NCBI RefSeq assembly: GCF_000378425.1
Contig: NZ_KB899825.1
Span: forward strand, 1 to 64,000
Direction: 5' to 3'
Length of the DNA stretch: 64,000 nt
DNA from: Cohnella laeviribosi DSM 21336
GTDB taxonomy: Bacteria; Bacillota; Bacilli; Paenibacillales; Paenibacillaceae
The notes under the pieces were generated by a model. The model was not told the origin of the DNA and made no database searches. It saw only the letters and a program-made list of their open reading frames with translations. Shown piece after piece: positions 8,698 through 16,200 of this stretch; the first letter of the stretch is position 1; every line of letters starts with the position of its first letter. Both the position numbers and the translations under genes were made by a program.

Positions 8698-9348
8698 TTG
8701 CTCTTCTTGCCTTTGGCCGGAATGCTCACACGAAAAGGGATCGGTTACGCGGGCAAGCTGAAGTGGACCGAACGTCTGGCGAAGGAAGCGGCGCGTTGCC
8801 GTTACTGGAAGCGATATGTCGAGGATGAGGAGTGGGTCATCGAGGGGATCACGCTTCTGTACAAGGCCACCTCGTGGAAGAAGTACCGGCAGGTGGTGAT
8901 GATCCGCAAGGCGCAGGTGGCCGATGACGGCCAGGGGCGGCTGATTTACGACGAGGACTGGCAGTATGAGGCGATCGTGACCAACCTGGAATGGGAACCG
9001 ATCGATCTTTGGCGTTTTTACAACCAGCGCTGCTGCATGGAAAATCACATCAAGGAAGCCAAGGACGGGTTTTCCATCGATCGGATTGCGACGGGAGATT
9101 TTGCGGCCAACGAGCTGGATCTGCTGATCAAACTATTGGCTTACAACCTCTATGAGCGGTTCAAGCGGGACTGTTGCGAGCCGGTTCATCAGGGTTATAC
9201 GATCGCCAGGTTTCGGCTGGAGTTTTTCCAATGTGCGGCGACGATCGTCCGGCACAGCCGCAGGCTTATCCTTAAACTGGCTTGTGACTTTCCGTACCGC
9301 CATGTGTGGAAGCGAATGGAGGCGCGGCTGGCGGCGATATCTGGATAG
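8698..9348 (+). pseudogene. IS1380-family transposase, 5'-truncated
   Basis: About 216 residues match the C-terminal half of an IS1380-type DDE transposase, including the catalytic-Glu region FYNQRCCMENHIKEAKDGFS and the following LLIKLLAYNLYERFK. A full protein is about 440 residues, so the N-terminal half with the first two Asp residues is missing. The left break lies near 8700, next to the IS3 remnant. The ATG is not a genuine start. Confidence 0.75.
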
Positions 9349-9530
9349 AGAATGCCACAATTTTACATGGAAAACGAAAAGCCTGGTGATGGGGAGGGGG
9401 GGAATTGTCTTTCTATGCAGATGAGGAGTTGTTTGACTGGATGATTTCCCTGTTATTTACAGAGTTCTCTGCCCTCATCACCTGTCAATTTGCCATAACA
9501 ACGGGCTTTCGAAATTTGGGTTCATACATC

Positions 9531-10638
9531 CTAGTTCATTTTTGTTTTACCGCCTGTATCCTTCAGGAACCACTTGAGCAGGGGAGGCACTACGACGGTT
9601 GTGATGACAATGACCAAAATGATCGTCGTGTACAACTCTGACGGAAGCAACCTGGAATTCAGGCCCAGCGCCGCAATAATCAGAGCGACTTCACCGCGCG
9701 AAACCATTCCCGAGCCGATCAGTTTGGATGCAATAGCCAAAACGGACAATATGAAAAGGGGCAGCAGTTGTTCAGACAATCCGTCGAACGAAACGGTCAG
9801 ACCGATACTGGCAAGAAAGACCGGGACAAATAACGTATAAGCAACAGATTCCATTTTTTCTCGATCTGCTGTTTGAATTCGGTTCTCGAAATCGCAAGTC
9901 CGGCAGCAAAAACGCCGATAATACCGGCAACTCCAAAATATTCCGCGGCGAAGGACAACATCAGACACAAAAATACGCTCATACTGAGGACAGGTTCGGT
10001 CACCCGCATATGGGCGGACTTCCGCAAGACAAAGGGAATGCCCTTCCAGACCATCATAACCACCAGGATTATAAATAAAATCTTCTTGCCAATCACCCAT
10101 GCCAGACTGATTTCGTTGGCTGTCAACAACCCAACCATAATCGTAAGACCGAACACGACCAGAATATCGTCAACAATCGCTGCCCCCAATACGGCATGCT
10201 TTCCCGGCTGTTCAATTTCCCCAGTTCCCGAAACGTTTGAACCGATATGCTCACGGACGTTGCAGAAAGCAGTAATCCGAGAAATATTGCATGTCCTTGT
10301 TCCATCCCAAGCCATATCCCGACGATATAACCCCCCGCAAGCGGAAACAGAATTCCTCCCACCGCCACAGCAACGGAGGCATTACGGTTTTCGTCCAATG
10401 CTTTCAGGTCAGTTTCCAGTCCAGCCAAAAACATTAATAGAAGAACGCCAATCTGGGCAAAAACCTCCACAATATCGGAGTGCTTTACCCAGCCCGCCAC
10501 GGCTGGACCAATCAATACGCCTGCCAAAAGTTTTCCCAAAACCGAAGGTTGCCCGAACCGGGCGGCAAGATCTCCTGCAAGTTTGGCGGCAACGAGAATA
10601 ATGGCCAACTCCAATAAGGATTCCATGGCATGATTCAT
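9531..10638 (-). pseudogene. CPA2-type Na+/H+ antiporter gene with two -1 frameshifts
   Basis: Joined across two breaks, the minus strand encodes about 369 residues of a Kef/GerN/NapA-like monovalent cation:proton antiporter. It starts MNHAMESLLELAII with AAAGGAGCG upstream and continues through FGQPSVLGKLLAGVLIGPA, LSATSVSISVQTFRELGKL, AAIVDDILVVFGL (the paired acidic residues expected for ion binding) and AGLAISRTEF, ending with a short charged tail. One A is missing (minus strand) in the AAA run at 10200-10202 and one in the A6 run at 9854-9859. Restoring each A gives a continuous, family-like protein. Either the gene is dead or the assembly has homopolymer errors. Confidence 0.8.
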
Positions 10639-10787
10639 TCTATCGCTCCTTTTGTATTTCCGGCTGAAATCTTGTCTCAGCCCCGTGAGACTTTGCATAG
10701 TAACGACCTTCGTGTTCTTGATACCTATTCTGAATAAACCATTCACTCTTCGATTCGTCGCAAGTTCGCAACCCCCCCTTCTGTCCG

Positions 10788-10831
10788 AAATAAAGAAAAA
10801 ATAAGAGAAGCCCGTCAATGACAGGCTCCTC
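10788..10831 (-). terminator. Intrinsic terminator in the antiporter leader
   Basis: On the minus strand, a 12-bp RNA stem (GAGGAGCCUGUC/GACGGGCUUCUC, two G-U pairs, 3-base loop) is followed by a U-rich run. It starts only about 30 bases after the predicted transcription start at about 10,863, so it could attenuate the antiporter transcript or end a short RNA. Confidence 0.7.
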
Positions 10832-10869
10832 CACATGAAACGGTATGAATTTTTCAATACACGAGAAAA

Positions 10870-10898
10870 ATTATAGGTTACTTTCCGTTTACAGTCAA
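10870..10898 (-). promoter_or_regulatory. Promoter facing the antiporter
   Basis: On the minus strand: -35 TTGACT (10898-10893), 17-bp spacer, -10 TATAAT (10875-10870). This near-consensus sigma-A promoter gives a leader of about 225 bases that contains the terminator at 10788-10831. Confidence 0.75.
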
Positions 10899-10946
10899 GG
10901 AAGATGAGAAAATCCATTTGCAATGCGTTGCCCACTTATCCACAAG

Positions 10947-11178
10947 TTATTCCCGGATCATCGCCAATAAATAAAACGCTCCGTCTTAGGCGGTGTACAC
11001 GCGACCAAAGTTGGGGAAGCTTTGCGCGGTGAGGAACAATCCCGTACAGAACCGGGATCATCCCTCCCAGCACGCCGACCCGGAGGGATCTGAATTCCCT
11101 CAACCACAGCCAGACCAGACATCCGCCGCCAATTTCCGCCAGTCCTGCCGCCAAAAACAAAACAATCGCCTTCGCCAT
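10947..11178 (-). pseudogene. YnfA/UPF0060-family membrane protein, broken
   Basis: The minus strand starts MAKAIVLFLAAGLAEIGGGC with the small UPF0060 membrane-protein pattern (about 108 residues, four helices expected). After LYGIVP the frame is lost. The family's next motif (QSFPNFGRVYTA) is found one frame over, and there a TAA at 10986-10988 replaces the usual Tyr before the last helix (DGAFYLLAMIRE). So the gene carries a frameshift and a nonsense codon and is dead. It lies just downstream of the thyA remnant. Confidence 0.7.
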
Positions 11179-11194
11179 GGTTTCCCCCTTGAAA

Positions 11195-11635
11195 TTAAAT
11201 GGCGACCGGCACCTTGATCGCCGGATGATGGCGGTAATCGACAAACCCGAAATCTTCGTACACATAATCGAATATGCTGGGCGGCTTCCGCTTGATGACG
11301 AGCCTCGGCAACGGAAACGGTTCGCGGCTCAACTGCAGTTTCGCCTGCTCCAGATGGTTACTGTACAGATGCACATCCCCGCCGGACCAGATGAGTTCGC
11401 CCGGTTCCAGATCGCATTGCTGCGCCATCATATGCGTCAGCAGCGCGTACTCGGCTATGTTAAAAGGCAACCCCAGAAACACATCCACCGAACGCATCGT
11501 CAGCATGCACGACAGTTTGCCCGCCGAAACGTAACACTGAAACAACACATGGCACGGCGGCAACTTCATCCGTTCGATGTCCGCCACTTTCCAGGCGCTT
11601 ACGATATGGCGGGAGGGAGATCCCCTGTTCATCAA
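11195..11635 (-). pseudogene. thyA: Thymidylate synthase, C-terminal half only
   Basis: This matches the last 140 or so residues of ThyA (usual length about 264). The active-site region [12 protein letters not shown] holds the catalytic Cys, and [17 protein letters not shown]-like, [12 protein letters not shown] and the end IKVPVAI are also present. The first about 125 residues are gone; upstream, in another frame, is the N-terminal part of a tyrosine recombinase. ThyA makes dTMP from dUMP with methylene-tetrahydrofolate. This fragment lacks the N-terminal arginine loop and should be inactive, so the cell must have another thymidylate synthase. The junction lies around 11,620-11,635. Confidence 0.85.
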
Positions 11636-11822
11636 ACATTTTTTTCATCCGGACCAGGTTCTCTTCGTAAAACTGAATTGTACGTCCAGATAAGTTTTTT
11701 GCCCGACATTCCGTAAGAAAGGACTTTACCAGATCCGCAAAATCGGCGGGGCGTTTCGGGATGGCGGTATTTACAGCGGCCGCTTTGACAATGTTTTTCC
11801 GACGCGTTACGGGCCTGTCCAT
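11620..11822 (-). pseudogene. Second tyrosine recombinase, only the N-terminal SAM-like domain left
   Basis: The minus strand starts MDRPVTRRKNIVK at 11822, four bases before the upstream recombinase ends, with GGGGAGGTG in the end of that gene. It encodes a phage-integrase SAM-like domain (FADLVKSFLTECRAKNLS... [17 protein letters not shown]), then runs into thyA sequence. No catalytic domain remains. The tight overlap shows that two recombinases once formed a translationally coupled pair, as in some Tn554-like and tandem-recombinase elements. Confidence 0.75.
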
Positions 11823-11823
11823 G

Positions 11824-12801
11824 TTATTGCACCTCCCCTTCCAAATCCTCGGCAAGATGTTCGACCGGGCTGCATTTTTCGTGCTGTTTGTGAAGGTCTT
11901 TGCTGAACAGTTCCACGTAATAACGGGTCATTTCCAACGTCGTATGCCCCAACAGATATTGCAGGGTAAAGATGTCGCCGCCGTTTATTAAAAAGAATTT
12001 CGCAAAAGTGTGGCGGAACGTATGGGCGGAACCTTGCACCCCTTTGATCCCGGCCTTTTGGCAGTGGCCGCTGATCATTTGGATGGTACCATACCGTTGG
12101 AAAGGTTGATGGAAGACGGTGACCCAGAGGCCATCAAACTCGTGTTCCCCCCGTTCCTCCAAATACTCCTTTAAGGCGTTCACACATGTTTGCTGAATGG
12201 GGACGACGCGGAACTTTCGTCCTTTGCCCATAGGAATGTGAATGGTTTTCTCCTCAAAGTCGATATGGGAAATTTTCATTTGCGTTAATTCATTGACCCG
12301 CATGCCCGTATCCAGCAAAACCAGCATCATGGTATAATCGCGCAGTCCGGTAAACGTTGTGCGATCCGGTTGGCGCAAGATGGCCTGGACTTGCTCTTCG
12401 GTGAAAGTGTGGACCATTTTGCGCTCACTTTTAATGGGTTTCAGACCTTCCGCGAGGTTTGCGTCCAAGATGCCTTCAAGATGGAGAAATTTGAAAAATT
12501 GCTGGCAAGTCCGTATTTTTCCGTTGATCGTATTCGGTTTGAATCCCTGTTCCAGCATTTCGTTGACCATCCGTACAGTGAGATCTTTTGGGGTGAGGGT
12601 ATTTAGGGAAAGCCCCCATTGGTCAAGATCGCGTTGCAGGGACCGTAAATACGTATGATAACCTTCGATGGTCATCGGAGAAAGATTTCGGAACCGGCAG
12701 TCCATCAGAAACAGGCGGACGGCTTCGCTGAATTGGGCCCGTGAGGAAACGTCGGCGGGCAAGGAAAGTTTTACACTGGCATCGGCTTTGTTCTTCGACA
12801 C
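11824..12801 (-). CDS. Tyrosine recombinase / integrase
   Basis: This 325-residue site-specific recombinase is complete. It has an N-terminal SAM-like DNA-binding domain (about 22-112) and a C-terminal catalytic domain with R168 (TGMRVNE), a GKGRK loop near 192-196, H260-x-x-R263 (AHTFRHTF), H286 (LLGHTT) and the nucleophile Y295 (RYYVEL). The GTG start at 12801 has GGGAGGTTG before it. It is followed by the truncated second recombinase. The 3' piece of a tRNA-Leu lies about 240 bp upstream, the usual place for an integrase beside its attachment site. The frame is intact, so it could be active. Confidence 0.9.
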   Translation of the reverse strand: MSKNKADASVKLSLPADVSSRAQFSEAVRLFLMDCRFRNLSPMTIEGYHTYLRSLQRDLDQWGLSLNTLTPKDLTVRMVNEMLEQGFKPNTINGKIRTCQQFFKFLHLEGILDANLAEGLKPIKSERKMVHTFTEEQVQAILRQPDRTTFTGLRDYTMMLVLLDTGMRVNELTQMKISHIDFEEKTIHIPMGKGRKFRVVPIQQTCVNALKEYLEERGEHEFDGLWVTVFHQPFQRYGTIQMISGHCQKAGIKGVQGSAHTFRHTFAKFFLINGGDIFTLQYLLGHTTLEMTRYYVELFSKDLHKQHEKCSPVEHLAEDLEGEVQ

Positions 12802-12845
12802 TTTTCGTCAACCTCCCGTTGGATTGGGAGTTTGGCGCGGTCAAA

Positions 12846-12881
12846 GTTGTGCGAAGCTGCGGGGGGTTGGCTTCGTACAAC
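12846..12881. repeat. 12-bp near-perfect inverted repeat upstream of the recombinase
   Basis: GTTGTGCGAAGC (12846-12857) and GCTTCGTACAAC (12870-12881) match as inverted repeats at 11 of 12 positions. The repeat lies 45 bp upstream of the recombinase start and may be an arm- or core-type binding site or part of a rearranged att region. Confidence 0.5.
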
Positions 12882-13037
12882 CCGGGGAAGTACGAGCGCA
12901 CAAAACCCTTCGCAAAATCGCGGGACGTATTTTTCGATTGGAAAAATTTACAATCCCTGAAATCCCTTATGTCACAAGGTTTCTCGGATTCTTGCGAACG
13001 TTTGTTCACCTCCTTGCACCTCCTCAAACTCAAAATC

Positions 13038-13079
13038 GCGTCCGAAAGGGTGTGGGTTCGAGTCCCTCCACCGGCACCA
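13038..13079 (+). pseudogene. 3' half of a tRNA-Leu gene (att-type fragment)
   Basis: The stretch holds a variable arm (GTCCGAAAGGGT), a T-loop GGGTTCGAGTCCC and the acceptor strand CACCGGC followed by ACCA. No 5' half precedes it. The acceptor strand is exactly complementary to GCCGGTG, the start of the tRNA-Leu 5' half at 18442, and the two pieces add up to about 85 bases. One T-stem pair is a U-U mismatch. It is the end of a tRNA gene left by integration or rearrangement. Confidence 0.8.
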
Positions 13080-13099
13080 TTACGTATATTGGATAACCC

Positions 13100-13119
13100 A
13101 GCCCGATGGGCTTTTTTTA
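13100..13119 (+). terminator. Terminator after the tRNA-Leu 3' half
   Basis: AGCCC (13100-13104), 3-base loop, GGGCT, then a T-run. It came along with the tRNA 3' half, which suggests this is the tRNA gene's natural downstream flank. Confidence 0.7.
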
Positions 13120-13224
13120 TTTTTAACCTTGTTTTCCCTAGAATGCTCGATACTGCAAACAGGAAATTGCCAGCATTTGTCGAAATATATCCGTGATTGA
13201 CGTAGAGGTTCGGGGGTTTGGGAA

Positions 13225-16200
13225 GTGAGCGGTAATCCGTCCGTGCATCATAAATTGGAGATAGCTCGACAAGAATTATTGGACCTTGGACTGAAGAATT
13301 CTTTGCTGAATTACCGTCTTTTGAAATCCCGTGGTTTGGAAGTGGTAGGCGGGTCACCGCTGGATGTTTTTGGGATTCTAGTTCGCAATCAAAAATCGGT
13401 CACCTTCATGCCCGTGGCGGAAGATGAAAACGAATTGCTGCCATCTGAAGCGGAAGCTGAAGAAACTGAAAACGAAATGCCGTCTTCGGAGGAGGATTTT
13501 TCGCTATCCCAACAGCGCGTTCCTGAATCCAAGTTGAAAACGAATTTGACCGAAAAACAATTGCAGGCAAGGTTGTTAAATACATATTACACAGCCCGGA
13601 CTTTTATCGAAGAACAGGGCGTTAACATTTTGTATATGGCTCTTGGAATGGTGCACTGGTACGAATCCGAAAGCAGTCAAGAGGTTCGAAAGGCTCCCCT
13701 TATTTTGATCCCGGTGAAACTGGAACGGACGAATGCGCGGGAACGGTTTAAGGTGTCTTATACCGAAGAAGACATCGGATCCAACTTGTCCCTGATTGCG
13801 AAAGCGAAAGCGGAATTCGGGATTTCCATTCCGCCTCTTCCGGAAGAAGAGGAGATCGATGTCGTCCAGTATTTCCTTCAGGTGGAAGAAGCCATTCAAA
13901 GCGAGCCTCGGTGGACGGTGGACAAACAGGCCATCGTTTTGGGGTTTTTTTCATTCGGCAAGTTTTTGATGTACCGGGATTTGGACGTAACGAACTGGCC
14001 GGAAGAAAGCAAACCTACCGATCATGCCATCCTGCTCAGTTTGTTAAATGACGGATTTTTGGAACCGGCTTCCGTCATTCAAGATGACGATTTTATGGAT
14101 CCGCATGTTTCATTTCATGATGTGTATCATGTGGTGGATGCGGACAGCTCGCAGTTGCAGGCCATCCTCGATGTGAACAGCGGCCGGAATTTGGTCATCC
14201 AAGGCCCTCCGGGAACGGGGAAATCGCAGACGATTACCAATATTATTGCCGAAGCGGTAGGCCGCGGGAAAACGGTGTTATTCGTTTCGGAGAAAATGGC
14301 TGCCCTGGAAGTGGTCAAACGGCGGCTGGATCATGTCGGATTGGGGGATGCCTGTCTCGAATTACACAGCCATAAGACCAACAAAAAAACGCTCCTCAGC
14401 GAATTGGCCAGAACGTTGGAATTGGGCAAACCGAAAGTGAAAGAGTTTGACGACCAGGTCAAAGTGCTGGAGGACTTTCGTCGACGGCTTAATGATTATT
14501 GCGCGGCGATTCATACACCGGTGGGGGAAAGCGGACTCACCCCTTATCAACTGTTAGGCGAACTGGTGCGGTTCAGGCACAAGATTGGTGACGACTTTAT
14601 TTTCCCCAGCCTGGGAATCAACGGGATGGAGAAATGGGATCGCTCTATGTTCCAACGCCGTCTTCTGCTCTTGGAGGAGCTCCAGAAACTGCTGGGCACG
14701 ATGGGAATTCCGAAAGAACATCCGTTTTGGGGAAGCAAGCGAACCGTTTTTTTGCCAACGGAAGAGGGCAAGTTACGGGAGACGGTGAACAAAGCGAGAC
14801 AGGCGTTCGAAACATTAAAGGAATCTTCCCGTGCGTTGGCGCAAATGCTGCATGTGGAAACTCCTCAGGACGTAAAAGAAGTCCAAATGGTCGGTGTTGT
14901 CGCAAGAAAAATTCTGGAAGCGCCGGATTTGCAAGGGGTCGAGATCGGTGCGGACGAATGGACGCAACAAGCTGAAGAAATCCAACGTCTCGTTTCGTCG
15001 GGTTTGAAATTTTCGGAATTACGGCACCGATATAGGGACATTCTGATTCCTGAAGCGTGGGATCAGAATCTGCTTGATGTCCGGCAAACGCTCATAATGT
15101 ATCAGAAAAAATGGTGGCGATGGTTTTCGGGATCTTATCGGAAAGCAAGGAATCAGCTGATTCGTTTATATAAGGATATCTCTTATCAAAAAAAACTGGA
15201 TGCCCTTCAAGTTGTGGAGGACATCATTGAAGCACGGCGTCAGCAACAATGTATTCAAAGCATGGATGCCTTGGGGGGATCCTGTTTTGGCGTGCACTGG
15301 AAGAAAGAACAATCGGATTGGGCTCGCATCAACGAGTGGGTTCAATGGTTGTGTCCATTGCATAAAGAGATCCAAACCGGCCGATTACCGGGCTGGATCA
15401 TTCCTTTGTTAACCGCACCCGTGGATCGTACGGAATTGGAAAACAGCATGGCGACAGTCAGACAACATTTGGAGCAGTTCCGGGAATGGGTTGCAGAGTT
15501 GGCCAACCTGTTGGAGTTCGACACCTCTATTGCATTCGGGAATTCTGAGCCACTCTCGGATCAACTGTTTCAAGAGTTGGATGAATGGTTTCAGCGTTGG
15601 ATGGACCATGCCGATTCGATACAAACGCTGGCTTCCTACAACTTGCTGTGCGACACATGCAGCAAGGAAGAGATGGGGGCCGTTGTGTCGCTGAGCCACA
15701 CTTGGGAACTCGCCTCGCAGCAATTAACCAATCTTTTTCGCTTTACATGGTATGAGGCGTTGATCAAGCGAGCCTTTCAGGAACGATCCGTATTGGCGCA
15801 GTTTGACGGGGATCGGCATTGCCATGTCGTGAAAACGTTTCAGGAATTGGATCGTACTCATTTGGAACATAACAAGATGAAACTGGCCGAAATCCATTGG
15901 AGAAGGATTCCGCAATATGATGCAGGAGGACAGCTAGGGGTCCTGAAACGCGAATTTGAAAAGAAAAGGGGACATTTGCCCATCCGCCGGCTCATGGAAA
16001 ATGCGGGTTATGCGATACAAGCCCTCAAACCGGTTTTTATGATGGGGCCACTCTCGATCGCGACATATCTTCCGCCGGGAAGTTTGAAGTTTGACCTGGT
16101 TATATTTGATGAAGCGAGTCAGGTCAAGCCTGTGGATGCGTTCGGAGCCATTCTTCGGGGCAAACAGGTGGTGGTCGTTGGTGACAGCAAACAAATGCCA

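Noticed and set aside
9405-9530. Short plus-strand gene after the IS1380 remnant
   Set aside because: No conserved protein pattern, and its end overlaps the antiporter gene on the other strand.
10660-10700. CTGAGA motif in the antiporter leader as a TPP riboswitch
   Set aside because: The other conserved TPP blocks are missing and the gene is not thiamine-related; only a small hairpin remains.
12950-13100. Minus-strand frame with a Gly-Thr-Arg-Thr-His-like stretch across the tRNA fragment
   Set aside because: It is the antisense translation of tRNA-Leu sequence, a common false gene.
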